Origin: Paenimyroides ummariense
GTDB taxonomy: Bacteria; Bacteroidota; Bacteroidia; Flavobacteriales; Flavobacteriaceae
Assembly: GCF_900115115.1 (NCBI RefSeq)
Contig: NZ_FOVI01000001.1
Location: 248,001-312,000 of the forward strand
Direction of reading: 5' to 3'
DNA: 64,000 bases
Numbering within the stretch: position 1 is the first letter of the stretch; every line of letters starts with the position of its first letter. The notes below the pieces were generated by a model, which worked only from the letters and a program-made list of their open reading frames with translations, was not told the origin of the DNA and searched no databases. Positions 54,328-63,685 of this stretch are shown here, piece after piece. The position numbers were made by a program, and so were the translations under genes.

Positions 54328-55249
54328 ATTCTACAAATTTTAATTCTAAAATTTCCTGATATTTTTTTGGTAACAGAAAGCGTTTCTTTTCAAAATCTAT
54401 TCTAAACGAATATTTTTTATCGGTTTCTCTATTAGTTATAATAATCCAATCGGTTTTGCCGTAAATAATATGATTTCGATACTTCCCTTTTATTTGAAAC
54501 GGTTTTTTAAATTCATCTGACGTAAATGTGGTGTAGCCGTCTTTAAAACTTTCTGTGAAATAACTTGGTGCCACTGCATAATTACTTAAATCTTTATTCT
54601 CCATTTTTGTAAATTCACCTGAAATTACTTCAAACATTCTGGACTCATATTCCGTATCAGATGGATATTCTTTTAAAAGCTTAAAGTTTCTATCGTAAAC
54701 ATAAATTGCATCATTTCCGTAAAAAATTGTCAGGTATTCTTCTTTTTGAGTCCTTTTACGGAAAACAAAATCTTTATAAACCTTTTTTGCTTTGATGTCT
54801 TTTACTTTCGGAGTTTTAAAATTAGGTTGCACATATACCTCATACAATCCATCATATTTCACTATTAAATCGCTACCATTTCCTATTGCTTCGCGGTATT
54901 CTTTATTAAAAGTTATTTTGTTTTTGGTATCTCTTGGAATAAAAATGCTTTTGCCTTCTTTATAAAAATGCATGTAGTAATTACCATTAAAGCGTAATTC
55001 TTCTTCGGTAGTTGTATAGCTTTCTTCTTTTCCTGTATTTCGGTCGATAAAAGTATATTCAAGACCATTTAATAAAGTTATTGGGTCGAAATAAAAATTT
55101 CGACTGCTGTAAGTTGGTTCGATAAATTCATTTAAGGTCTTTATCTCTACTACACCAAATTTATCGTCGTATTGAAATGCTTCGTATTTTTCCTGAGCCA
55201 TTGTATACAAACTGCAAAGGCTTAAAAAAAGGATGATTATTTTTTTCAT
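54326..55249 (-). CDS. Secreted hypothetical protein
   Basis: This 307-residue protein has a signal peptide (MKKIIILFLSLCSLYTMAQ) and a body rich in Tyr, Lys and Phe with repeating short beta units such as KYEAFQYDDKFGVVEI and LIVKYDGLYEVYV, reminiscent of WG-type repeat proteins. I do not recognise the family. It is a single gene flanked by terminators on both sides. Confidence 0.7.
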   Translation of the reverse strand: MKKIIILFLSLCSLYTMAQEKYEAFQYDDKFGVVEIKTLNEFIEPTYSSRNFYFDPITLLNGLEYTFIDRNTGKEESYTTTEEELRFNGNYYMHFYKEGKSIFIPRDTKNKITFNKEYREAIGNGSDLIVKYDGLYEVYVQPNFKTPKVKDIKAKKVYKDFVFRKRTQKEEYLTIFYGNDAIYVYDRNFKLLKEYPSDTEYESRMFEVISGEFTKMENKDLSNYAVAPSYFTESFKDGYTTFTSDEFKKPFQIKGKYRNHIIYGKTDWIIITNRETDKKYSFRIDFEKKRFLLPKKYQEILELKFVE

Positions 55250-55298
55250 GATATTAATTTTTCTAAATTATAAAACAGAATAACGTATTGTGCCCTTT

Positions 55299-55332
55299 TA
55301 AAAAGCTCAATCTTTTAGGATTGAGCTCTTTT
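55299..55332 (-). terminator. Terminator of mscL
   Basis: AGCTCAATC / GATTGAGCT with a 6-base loop and a T run on the minus strand, just after the mscL stop. Confidence 0.8.
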
Positions 55333-55334
55333 TG

Positions 55335-55775
55335 TTATTGTTGTTTTCTTAATAAATCGCGAATTTCAGCAAGTAATTGTTCCTGTGTTGGTCCAGCAGG
55401 TGCAACAGGCGCGGGTTCTTCTTTACGTTTTAAACGGTTAATACCTTTTACCATTAAAAATACTGCAAAAGCTAACAAAATAAAATTAATAGCCACAGTT
55501 ATAAAGTTACCGTAAGCAAAAACAACAGCGTTTTCAACTGCTCGTGCATCTGCTAATGCCATACCTTCTTTAATACCACTTGCCGGGTCTTTTAAAACCA
55601 TGTACATGTTGCTGAAGTCTGGAGATCCAATGATTGCCGAAATCACAGGCATCACAAGGTCTTTTACCACACTATCCACAATTTTACCAAAAGCGCCACC
55701 AATGATTACACCAACAGCAAGATCCATTACATTACCTTTTACAGCAAATTCTTTAAATTCTTTTAAAAATCCCAT
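55335..55775 (-). CDS. mscL: Large-conductance mechanosensitive channel
   Basis: This 146-residue inner-membrane channel opens under membrane tension and releases solutes during hypo-osmotic shock. The N-terminal helix [20 protein letters not shown] is followed by pore helix 1 [20 protein letters not shown] and by a second helix around [21 protein letters not shown] charged C-terminal bundle, [13 protein letters not shown], ends the protein. It lies 57 bases after murF-alr on the same strand. Confidence 0.96.
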   Translation of the reverse strand: MGFLKEFKEFAVKGNVMDLAVGVIIGGAFGKIVDSVVKDLVMPVISAIIGSPDFSNMYMVLKDPASGIKEGMALADARAVENAVVFAYGNFITVAINFILLAFAVFLMVKGINRLKRKEEPAPVAPAGPTQEQLLAEIRDLLRKQQ

Positions 55776-55832
55776 AACAATTTTATTTTTTATTTTACTT
55801 GATACGAAAATACAATTTTATGTTAACAAATT

Positions 55833-58259
55833 TTACTCTTTATAAAAAATTCGTTTCACGCGTTGCGAAATCGACGTCATAACTTCATAAGGAATGGTTT
55901 CCCAGATCTTAGCAATTTCGGTAATTCGTAAATCGTTTCCAAACACAATTACCTCATCACCAATCTTTACATCAATATTAGTAGCATCAATCATTAACAT
56001 ATCCATACATATTGTTCCGGCGATAAACGCTTTTTGATTATTTACCAAAACATAACCTTTTCCGTTGCCATAACTTCTACGAATACCGTCGGCATAACCA
56101 ATAGCAATGGTTGCGATTTTGCTCTTCTTTTCGGCTTTAAATCTACGTCCGTAGCCAACTGTAGCATCTTTTTCAACATCGTTAATCTGTAAAACAACCG
56201 TTTTTAAAGTTGCTACATTCTGCAGTTGCGCATCTTCATTAGTATCGTTTCCTACTCCATACAAACCAATTCCCACGCGAACCATATCCATTTGATATTC
56301 GCAAAAATTATAAATGCCCGACGTATTTAAAATATGTAAAACCGGATTGATATTTAACTCACTTTTTATATAAGTTGACCATTTTTGAAATGTTTGAATT
56401 TGTTGCAATGTAAATTCTCGTTCTTCGGGCATATCGCTTGTTGCCAAATGCGAAAACATACTTGCAACTTCAACCAAATTAGTTTGCTTTAAAAGATTTA
56501 TCAAACCATCGAAATCTTTTTCAACAAAACCCAAACGGTTCATGCCCGTGTTCAGTTTTAAATGGATTGGGTAATTGTATAAATTCTGATTTTCTGCGAT
56601 CTGCAAAAAAGTATTCAACTCATCAATATTATAAATTTCGGGCTCTAAATTATAAGCAATCATGGTAGAAAAGGCTGAATTTTCAGGGTTCATTACTACA
56701 ATAGGAATTTTAATTCCGGCTTTTCGCAGTTCCACGCCTTCATCTGCAAACGCAACACCCAAATAAGAAACTTGATGATGCGCCAGTAATTTTGCAATTT
56801 CGTAACTGCCGTTTCCGTATCCAAAAGCCTTCACCATGACCATAACTTTTGTGGTTGGTTTTAGTTTTGATTTATAGAAGTTGAGGTTGTGACTAATGGC
56901 ATCTAAATTGATTTCAAGAACGGTTTCATGCGTTTTCTCTTCTAATTCGGCAACAATTTTTTCGAACTGAAAACTGCGCGATCCTTTAATTAAAATAGTC
57001 TCACTACGGAAAGATCTCAAATTAAAATCGTTCAGAAAAGTTTCGGTATCAGGATAACTTTGAAACTGTGGAACATTTGTTAAGTGCGTTCCGATTTTAT
57101 TTCCAATGCCAATTACACGCGTTACATGATTTTGATTTAGAAGTTGAGCCACTTTTTGATACAACACTTCGGGTGTAAAGCCGCTTTGAAAAATATCTGA
57201 TAAAATAACGGTTTTTTGCTGATGCGTTTTTTGCTGTTCCAGGAAATCCAGCGCAATTTTTAACGACTGGTAATCGCTGCTGTAACTATCGTCAATCAAC
57301 AAACAATCGTTCATTCCTTTTTTAACCTGCAAACGCATTTGTACGGTTTGCAATTGCGGAATTGCTTCTACTATATATTTTGTATCAATTTTTAAAAACA
57401 ATAAAGTTGTAATACAGGTTGCAATGTTTTCTACCGAAGCCAAATCGGTAAAAGGCAGATCGACAGAAAATTCGGTATTTTCAAAGTTTACTTTTAAAAC
57501 AGTATCGATCTTTTTAAACTGAACATTGGCAGTTTGGTTGAAACTCCACGTGAACCATTTTACTTTTTCGGATTTGCTTGCTGCAATTAAATCGGTCTTT
57601 TCGCTGATTAGAACATTAGCATTTTTAAAAAGCTTAATTTTTTCTTGTAATTTTTCTTCTTTGGTAGAAAATCCTTCGTTATGTGCCGGACCTATATTGG
57701 TTAAAATGCCTATAGTTGGCTGAATTACTTCTTCCAAAAAATCCATTTCGTTGGGTTGCGATATTCCTGCTTCAAAAATTCCCAGATTATGTTCGTCGTT
57801 AATCGCAATAACCGAAAGCGGCACACCAACTTGCGAATTGTAACTTTTCGGACTTTTAATAATGTTGTAAAAAGGCAAAAGCAACTGGTTTAACCACTCT
57901 TTTACAATGGTTTTTCCGTTGCTGCCTGTAATTCCAATAACCGGAAACGTATATTTTTTTCTGTAAAATGCCACAAAACGCTGTAAAGCCCGTAATGTAT
58001 CATCAACCTTAAAAACAATAGCATCCGATGGTAACGAAACATTTTGCGAAACCACAAAGTAACGCACGCCTTTTGCATATAAATCGTTTAAAAAATCATG
58101 TGCATTGTGATTGTTTCCTTTTAAAGTAAAAAACAGCGTGTTTTCGGTATTTCGCAACGATCGGGAATCAATCGAAATATCTAAAACATTCAGTTCTTTT
58201 TTCGTTACGGGAGTAATAGTCTTTAAAACGTCACTTAAAACGCTTGTTTCAATTTTCAT
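55833..58259 (-). CDS. Bifunctional MurF / alanine racemase
   Basis: From the ATG at 58259 this is 808 residues fusing two peptidoglycan-precursor enzymes. The first half (to about residue 440) is a Mur ligase: P-loop VIGITGSNGKTIVKEWLNQL near residue 110 and the EAGISQPNEMDFLEEVIQPT segment. The second half (from about residue 450) is a PLP alanine racemase: LEINLDAISHNLNFYKSKLK, then PLP lysine in VMVMVKAFGYGNGSYE, and C-terminal VGYGRRFKAEK and DMLMIDAT segments. MurF adds D-Ala-D-Ala and the racemase makes D-Ala, so the fusion links supply and use. A TTG start at 58268 is possible. Confidence 0.95.
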   Translation of the reverse strand: MKIETSVLSDVLKTITPVTKKELNVLDISIDSRSLRNTENTLFFTLKGNNHNAHDFLNDLYAKGVRYFVVSQNVSLPSDAIVFKVDDTLRALQRFVAFYRKKYTFPVIGITGSNGKTIVKEWLNQLLLPFYNIIKSPKSYNSQVGVPLSVIAINDEHNLGIFEAGISQPNEMDFLEEVIQPTIGILTNIGPAHNEGFSTKEEKLQEKIKLFKNANVLISEKTDLIAASKSEKVKWFTWSFNQTANVQFKKIDTVLKVNFENTEFSVDLPFTDLASVENIATCITTLLFLKIDTKYIVEAIPQLQTVQMRLQVKKGMNDCLLIDDSYSSDYQSLKIALDFLEQQKTHQQKTVILSDIFQSGFTPEVLYQKVAQLLNQNHVTRVIGIGNKIGTHLTNVPQFQSYPDTETFLNDFNLRSFRSETILIKGSRSFQFEKIVAELEEKTHETVLEINLDAISHNLNFYKSKLKPTTKVMVMVKAFGYGNGSYEIAKLLAHHQVSYLGVAFADEGVELRKAGIKIPIVVMNPENSAFSTMIAYNLEPEIYNIDELNTFLQIAENQNLYNYPIHLKLNTGMNRLGFVEKDFDGLINLLKQTNLVEVASMFSHLATSDMPEEREFTLQQIQTFQKWSTYIKSELNINPVLHILNTSGIYNFCEYQMDMVRVGIGLYGVGNDTNEDAQLQNVATLKTVVLQINDVEKDATVGYGRRFKAEKKSKIATIAIGYADGIRRSYGNGKGYVLVNNQKAFIAGTICMDMLMIDATNIDVKIGDEVIVFGNDLRITEIAKIWETIPYEVMTSISQRVKRIFYKE

Positions 58260-58368
58260 AATCGGCAAAATATACCCAAAGGTAACAAGATATTTTATGA
58301 AAAATCACTGAAATTTTAGCTTTGTTAAGCAATGATATTATCGTAATTTGCAAGGTCTTAAATTATAT

Positions 58369-59169
58369 ATGCACGACATACATTTTTATATCGGGTTGAT
58401 ACTTGCCTTGTTTATCGGGGTAACATTGGGGTTGATTGGCAGTGGCGGATCAATCTTAACGGTGCCTATTTTGGTGTATGTTGTAGGTATTGATCCTTTA
58501 ATTGCAACGGCTTACTCGCTTTTTATTGTGGGCAGTACATCGGCTGTCGGCAGTGTTAAAAACACGATTGATAAAAATGTAAACTTTAAAATAGTACTGC
58601 TTTTTGGCATTCCATCATTATTGGCAGTATTCTTTACAAGGTCGCAATTATTACCTTTATTGCCCGATGCCTTTACGCTGAGCAACAACGTAAGTATTTC
58701 AAAATCGAAATTGATCATGATTATTTTTGCAATCGTAATGTTTGCGGCATCATCAAAAATGATCAAAAAACCACGGCAGAAAAATCTTGCATCGAATCAA
58801 ATAGTAACATCGGCAACGCCACTAATCACACAAGGCTTACTGATTGGGACCGTTTCCGGATTGGTTGGTGCAGGCGGCGGATTTTTAATCATTCCGGTTT
58901 TGGTATTTTTTGCCAATTTACCCATGAAACAGGCAATAGGAACATCGTTAACTATTATCGCCATTCAATGTTTAATAGGTTTTACGGGTGATTTAACGCA
59001 ACATTCCATTGACTGGGTTTTGGTATTATCATTTTCGGCTATATCGATATTGGGATTATTTATAGGAAATCGACTGTCAAAAAGAATTATCGACGGAAAT
59101 TTACGCATAATTTTCGGCTGGTTTATACTAATCATGTCGCTGTATATTATGTTTAAAGAACTGTTTTAA
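58369..59169 (+). CDS. TauE/SafE-family sulfite/sulfonate exporter
   Basis: From the ATG at 58369 this is 266 residues with about eight transmembrane helices. The paired repeats of the family are visible: IGVTLGLIGSGGSILTVPIL near residue 16 and IGTVSGLVGAGGGFLIIPVL near residue 163. The gene is 76 bases upstream of the persulfide dioxygenase-rhodanese gene, a partnership seen in sulfur-detoxification loci, so export of sulfite or a related anion is plausible. Confidence 0.9.
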   Translation: MHDIHFYIGLILALFIGVTLGLIGSGGSILTVPILVYVVGIDPLIATAYSLFIVGSTSAVGSVKNTIDKNVNFKIVLLFGIPSLLAVFFTRSQLLPLLPDAFTLSNNVSISKSKLIMIIFAIVMFAASSKMIKKPRQKNLASNQIVTSATPLITQGLLIGTVSGLVGAGGGFLIIPVLVFFANLPMKQAIGTSLTIIAIQCLIGFTGDLTQHSIDWVLVLSFSAISILGLFIGNRLSKRIIDGNLRIIFGWFILIMSLYIMFKELF

Positions 59170-59174
59170 TACGG

Positions 59175-59190
59175 TATGACAAGTGTCATA
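59175..59190. promoter_or_regulatory. TATGACA-AG-TGTCATA palindrome
   Basis: A perfect palindrome of 7-base arms and a 2-base centre lies 20 bases upstream of the -7-like box of the next gene. Its TGACA-N2-TGTCA core resembles sites of Crp/Fnr-family regulators, but the regulator is not in the window. Confidence 0.6.
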
Positions 59191-59210
59191 TTCAACAACA
59201 AAGAAATTAG

Positions 59211-59218
59211 TACTTTTG
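59211..59218 (+). promoter_or_regulatory. Probable -7 box (TACTTTTG) of the MBL-rhodanese gene
   Basis: TACTTTTG fits TAnnTTTG and lies 27 bases before the ATG. The palindrome at 59175-59190 ends where a -33 element would lie. Confidence 0.55.
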
Positions 59219-59245
59219 CAATTAAGAATGTTTATCATTTAAATT

Positions 59246-60655
59246 ATGAAGATAGAACAAATTTATACCGGATGTTTGGCTCAAGGGGCTTATTATATTG
59301 AAAGTGAGGGCGAAGTTGCCATTATTGATCCTTTAAGAGAAGTTCAACAATATATTGATAAAGCACAAGCAAACAACGCAACCATAAAATATATTTTCGA
59401 AACACATTTTCATGCCGATTTTGTAAGTGGGCACGTAACACTTTCGCAAAAAACAGGTGCACCAATTATTTACGGACCAACTGCTGAACCTACTTTTAAT
59501 GCACACATTGCAACCGATGGCGAAGCATTTAAAATTGGCAAGCTAACCATTATTGCGTTGCACACTCCGGGGCACACAATGGAAAGCACCACCTATTTGT
59601 TGCGCGATGAAAACGGAAAAGACCATGCTATTTTTAGTGGCGATACCTTGTTTTTGGGCGATGTGGGCAGACCCGATTTGGCGCAAAAAGCAGCAAGCAT
59701 GACACAAGAACAGTTGGCTGCAACCTTATTTCACAGCTTACGCACCAAAATTATGCCGTTGGCAGATGAGGTGATTGTGTATCCGGCGCATGGTGCAGGA
59801 TCTGCTTGTGGCAAAAATTTAAGTAAGGAAACGGTAGGAACTTTGGGCGAGCAAAAACGCACCAATTACGCATTGCGTGTTGATATGACCGAAGCTGAAT
59901 TTGTTAAAGAAGTGACTGATGGATTATTACCGCCGCCGATTTATTTCCCTGAAAATGTTCGATTGAACAAAAACGGATATGAAGCTATTGATACCATTAT
60001 AGAAAAAAACAAGGCGTTTACACCAGCAGAATTTAAACAGGCTGCAGACGATGCATTGATTTTAGATGTGCGCGATGCCGATAGTTTTGGAAAAGCACAT
60101 ATACCTAACGCTATTTTTATTGGGATCGATGGTGGATTTGCTCCTTGGGTTGGATCGTTGATTACCGATATTAACCAACCAATTGTTTTGGTAACTCCAG
60201 AAGGTCGTGAGCAGGAAACCATTACGCGTTTAGCTCGAGTTGGTTACGATAATACCTTGGGATATTTAGCAGGCGGAATGCAATCTTGGATTGATGCCGG
60301 TTTAGAAACCGCTTCTATTGGCAGAATTACAGCAAATGAATTGGAAACATTAATGAACAATGGCGAAGAATCGGTTATTGATGTTCGTAAACCAGGCGAA
60401 TACAGTTCAGCTCATATTGCTAATGTACCAAACCTTCCATTAGATTTTATTAACGACCATGTTGCCGATTTTCCATCGCAGAAAACAACCTACTTGCATT
60501 GCGCAGGTGGTTACCGATCTATGATCGCAGCATCTATTTTAAAAGCACGCGGTTTTCATAATATGATTGATGTAATTGGTGGTTTCGGCAAAATTAAAGA
60601 AACCAACTTACCAATTGTAACTCAAGAATGTGAAAGCAGTTGTAGTACGAAATAA
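59246..60655 (+). CDS. CstB-like persulfide dioxygenase with two rhodanese domains
   Basis: This 469-residue protein fuses a metallo-beta-lactamase domain (residues about 1-240) with two rhodanese domains. The first domain has THFHADFVSGH metal ligands near residue 53, LHTPGHTMEST and FSGDTLFLGDVGRPD, typical of ETHE1-like persulfide dioxygenases. The first rhodanese (about 250-350) has VTPEGREQE where a catalytic Cys should be, so it is a pseudo-domain. The second (about 360-460) has HCAGGYRS with an intact Cys. This order matches CstB. Oxidation of glutathione- or cysteine-persulfide to sulfite is the likely role, with TauE next to it. Confidence 0.88.
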   Translation: MKIEQIYTGCLAQGAYYIESEGEVAIIDPLREVQQYIDKAQANNATIKYIFETHFHADFVSGHVTLSQKTGAPIIYGPTAEPTFNAHIATDGEAFKIGKLTIIALHTPGHTMESTTYLLRDENGKDHAIFSGDTLFLGDVGRPDLAQKAASMTQEQLAATLFHSLRTKIMPLADEVIVYPAHGAGSACGKNLSKETVGTLGEQKRTNYALRVDMTEAEFVKEVTDGLLPPPIYFPENVRLNKNGYEAIDTIIEKNKAFTPAEFKQAADDALILDVRDADSFGKAHIPNAIFIGIDGGFAPWVGSLITDINQPIVLVTPEGREQETITRLARVGYDNTLGYLAGGMQSWIDAGLETASIGRITANELETLMNNGEESVIDVRKPGEYSSAHIANVPNLPLDFINDHVADFPSQKTTYLHCAGGYRSMIAASILKARGFHNMIDVIGGFGKIKETNLPIVTQECESSCSTK

Positions 60656-60675
60656 CGAATATTTATATAACTTAT

Positions 60676-60710
60676 AAACCCCGACAGAGTTTAGAACTCT
60701 GTCGGGGTTT
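60676..60710 (+). repeat. Palindrome / terminator, CCCCGACAGAGTT family
   Basis: AAACCCCGACAGAGTT and AACTCTGTCGGGGTTT are 16-base arms around TAG, followed by a short T run. It follows the MBL-rhodanese stop and likely acts as its terminator. A degenerate relative of the inner arms occurs at 62809-62823. Confidence 0.7.
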
Positions 60711-60752
60711 TACAATTTAGTAAAACTTTATTTAACTAAATTGTCAAACTCT

Positions 60753-60760
60753 TATATTTG
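60753..60760 (+). promoter_or_regulatory. Probable -7 box (TATATTTG) of dnaG
   Basis: TATATTTG fits TAnnTTTG and lies only 4 bases before the dnaG ATG at 60765, implying a very short or absent leader. No good -33 element is seen. Confidence 0.45.
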
Positions 60761-60764
60761 CAGT

Positions 60765-62735
60765 ATGATTAAAAAAGAAACTATAGACGCAATTTTTGAG
60801 GCAACCCGTGTGGAAGAAGTCATTGGCGACTTTGTGCAGCTTAAAAAAGCGGGCAGTAATTACAAAGGATTAAGTCCGTTTGTGAACGAAAAATCGCCGT
60901 CGTTTATGGTTTCGCCTGCCAAGCAAATCTGGAAAGATTTCTCGTCGGGAAAAGGCGGTAATGCCATTAGCTTTATTATGGAACACGAACATTTTTCATA
61001 CCCCGAAGCGTTGCGTTACCTTGCCAATAAGTATCAGATCGAAATTGAAGAAACTGAACAAACCGATTTAGAAAAACAAGCCTTAAACGAACGCGAAAGT
61101 TTGTTTGTAGTTTCAGAATTCGCCAAAAAATACTTTCACGACGTGTTGCTAAAAACCGATGAAGGTTTGGCAATTGGTCATTCGTACTTTAAAGAACGTG
61201 GCTTTACCGAAGAAACCATTAAAAAGTTTCAACTGGGTTATTCGCCCGATCAATGGGATGCTTTTACAAACGAAGCTTTAGTGAAAGGTTATAAATTAGA
61301 ATTCCTCGAAAAAACCGGACTCACGATTGTAAAAGACGATAAAAAATTCGATCGTTTTAAAGGGCGCGTCATGTTTCCTATTGAAAGTATGAGTGGTCGT
61401 GTGTTGGGATTTGGCGGACGAATTTTAACCAACGATAAAAAAGCAGCGAAATATCTGAATTCGCCCGAAAGCGACATCTACCATAAAAGCAAGGTTTTGT
61501 ACGGAATTTTCCATGCAAAACAAGAAATTGCATCTAAAGACAACTGTTATTTGGTAGAAGGTTATACCGATGTGATTCAGATGTATCAGGCAGGAATTAA
61601 AAACGTGGTGGCTTCGTCTGGAACGGCTTTAACGCCCGATCAAATCCGCTTGATTAACCGATTAACCAAAAATATTACGGTTTTGTTTGATGGCGATGCT
61701 GCCGGAATGCGTGCATCGTTACGTGGTATTGATCTGATTTTGGAAGCCGGAATGAACGTGCGTGTTTGTACGTTTCCCGATGGCGATGATCCCGATAGTT
61801 TTGCACGAAAAACTCCAATTGATGAACTGCAAAACTATTTAAAAGAAAACGCTACCGATTTTATTCGATTTAAAGCGAATTTATTGATGAAGGATGCAGG
61901 AAACGATCCTATTAAAAAAGCCGATGTAATTCGCGATATCGTAGTTTCAATTTCTAAAGTGCCCGATCATATCCAGCGCGAAGTTTATGTGCAGGAATGT
62001 GCATCTATCATGGATATTTCAGAAGATGTTTTGTTTAGTACTTTGGCGCAGATCGGTAAAAAAGAACTGCAGGAGGCAAACAAAAAATTCGTTCAAGATA
62101 AAAAAATGGAAGTTGTAAAAGCAACTCCCGAAGAAACGAAAGAAAAAGTTGATTCAATTTCTGAACTTGAATATAAAATAATAGAGATCTTATTACTTTA
62201 TGGAAATAATGAGGAGTTATTTGAAGAGTATCAATTCAAAATTGAAAATGAAAAAGTTGACTCAGAAAAGATTCGTGTAAAGCGTAAGGTTTTTGAAAAA
62301 GTGTTTTTGAGTTTGCAGGAAGATGAAATTGAAATGAGTAATCCTAAATTCAAATCAATTTTTAATAGCATTGCAGAATTTTACATTCAACACCAAAATT
62401 GGAATTTAGAAACATATCTTAAAACTATTAATCCTCAAAATGCGGAAGATGTTACATCAATTATTATGAATGACGAACGTCATAACTTACATAATTGGGA
62501 AAAGCAGAATATTATAGTAAAAACAAAAGATATGTCAATTGATCAATTAGTATCTGAAACTATTTTAACTTATAGAAATGTTTTAGTTTTTCAGTTAGTT
62601 AAAGATATACAGCAAAAAGCTTTAACTAATATGAATATTACTCACTCTAATCTTTTGGAAGAAATTAGAGATTATAATATCTTAAAAAATTTATTAAACA
62701 AACTACTTGGAAGAGTAACCTCTAATTATTTTTAA
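60765..62735 (+). CDS. dnaG: DNA primase lacking its zinc-binding residues
   Basis: From the ATG at 60765 this is 656 residues. The N-terminal CHC2-type region keeps the fold (NYKGLSPFVNEKSPSFMVSP, QIWKDFSSGKGGNAISFIME) but all four usual zinc ligands are replaced: expected CPFH is SPFV and expected KCFGCG is KDFSSG. The TOPRIM core is intact: LVEGYTDVIQMYQAG with its Glu and LFDGDAAGMRA with the Asp pair. The C-terminal part (from about residue 465) is helical and more AT-rich in DNA, as for the helicase-interaction domain. It should still prime DNA replication, as the only primase candidate seen. The start is chosen over a TTG at 60741. Confidence 0.95.
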   Translation: MIKKETIDAIFEATRVEEVIGDFVQLKKAGSNYKGLSPFVNEKSPSFMVSPAKQIWKDFSSGKGGNAISFIMEHEHFSYPEALRYLANKYQIEIEETEQTDLEKQALNERESLFVVSEFAKKYFHDVLLKTDEGLAIGHSYFKERGFTEETIKKFQLGYSPDQWDAFTNEALVKGYKLEFLEKTGLTIVKDDKKFDRFKGRVMFPIESMSGRVLGFGGRILTNDKKAAKYLNSPESDIYHKSKVLYGIFHAKQEIASKDNCYLVEGYTDVIQMYQAGIKNVVASSGTALTPDQIRLINRLTKNITVLFDGDAAGMRASLRGIDLILEAGMNVRVCTFPDGDDPDSFARKTPIDELQNYLKENATDFIRFKANLLMKDAGNDPIKKADVIRDIVVSISKVPDHIQREVYVQECASIMDISEDVLFSTLAQIGKKELQEANKKFVQDKKMEVVKATPEETKEKVDSISELEYKIIEILLLYGNNEELFEEYQFKIENEKVDSEKIRVKRKVFEKVFLSLQEDEIEMSNPKFKSIFNSIAEFYIQHQNWNLETYLKTINPQNAEDVTSIIMNDERHNLHNWEKQNIIVKTKDMSIDQLVSETILTYRNVLVFQLVKDIQQKALTNMNITHSNLLEEIRDYNILKNLLNKLLGRVTSNYF

Positions 62736-62808
62736 AGTATTCAGCCTGTAACGAATTAGGAAGATTAATGTAAAGGTTTAGTTGATTTTAACTTAAATAA
62801 CTCTAAAC

Positions 62809-62842
62809 AGAGTTTGAAACTCTATTAGATTTTTATTTTTTT
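62809..62842 (+). terminator. Probable terminator of dnaG
   Basis: AGAGTTT G AAACTCT is a short stem followed by a T-rich tract. It resembles a degenerate copy of the inner arms of the palindrome at 60676-60710. Confidence 0.55.
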
Positions 62843-62860
62843 TCTAAAAAAAACTTCAAC

Positions 62861-63667
62861 CTAAAACTTTACCTCATCAGGAATTTCACAAACTGGAATC
62901 GGGTTCATTTTATGTTGATTGATTGTATGTAAACGTTTATAAATCTTAAAAACTTCTAATTCTCGCCCCATAAAATCAGCTTCGGTTTTGCCTGCATCAA
63001 AAGCTTTCATGGCAAACTCTAACTCATCATAATTTGCTCCTAATTGATCTTCGTCTGATCTGTCATCACCAAACAAACCATCGGTAGGTTTTGCCTTGAT
63101 AATATTCTGGGTAATTCCTAAATAAGCTGCTAACGTTCGAACTTCAGACTTCATTAAATCTGCAATCGGACTTAAATCAACACCGCCATCGCCGTATTTC
63201 GTAAAAAATCCAACCCCGAAATCTTCCACTTTATTACCTGTTCCTGCTACCAAAAAACCGTTGATTCCTGCAAAATAATACAAAGTTGTCATGCGTAAGC
63301 GTGCGCGCGTATTTGCCAATGTTAAGTTTAAAACCGGTAAATTATCAACTTTTGGCAACGCATTTGCCATTAAATCAAACGTAGCGGTTAAATCGGCAAC
63401 GGTATTTGTTACGTTTTTGTAAGTATCTTTTAAAAACTGAATGTGTTCCTGACCACGTGAAACCTGACTTGGTGCCTGATGTATCGGCATTTCAATACAC
63501 AACGTAGGCAAACCGGTTTTTGCACATAAGTCAGAAACCAAAGCAGAATCAATTCCACCCGAAATTCCCACCACAAAACCTTTTACTTTAGCGTTTTCGG
63601 CATAGGTTTTTAGCCAGTTAACAATGTGGTTTACTATTTTTTCAGAATTTATCTTTTTATCTTCCAT
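62861..63667 (-). CDS. nadE: NAD+ synthetase, ammonia-dependent
   Basis: This 268-residue enzyme makes NAD+ from deamido-NAD+, ATP and ammonia. The ATP-pyrophosphatase P-loop GFVVGISGGIDSALVSDL near residue 32 is intact, as are VAGTGNKVEDFGVGFFTKYG near residue 142 and the DLSPIADLMKSEVRTLA stretch. It lacks a glutaminase domain, so it is the short type. It is divergent from gldB. Confidence 0.96.
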   Translation of the reverse strand: MEDKKINSEKIVNHIVNWLKTYAENAKVKGFVVGISGGIDSALVSDLCAKTGLPTLCIEMPIHQAPSQVSRGQEHIQFLKDTYKNVTNTVADLTATFDLMANALPKVDNLPVLNLTLANTRARLRMTTLYYFAGINGFLVAGTGNKVEDFGVGFFTKYGDGGVDLSPIADLMKSEVRTLAAYLGITQNIIKAKPTDGLFGDDRSDEDQLGANYDELEFAMKAFDAGKTEADFMGRELEVFKIYKRLHTINQHKMNPIPVCEIPDEVKF

Positions 63668-63685
63668 TGCAAATTTTTGATTAAC

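Noticed and set aside
53926..54343. Open frames of 99 and 64 codons across the tRNA-Gly repeats
   Set aside because: They are translations of tRNA genes; the peptide repeats follow the 110-base tRNA period.
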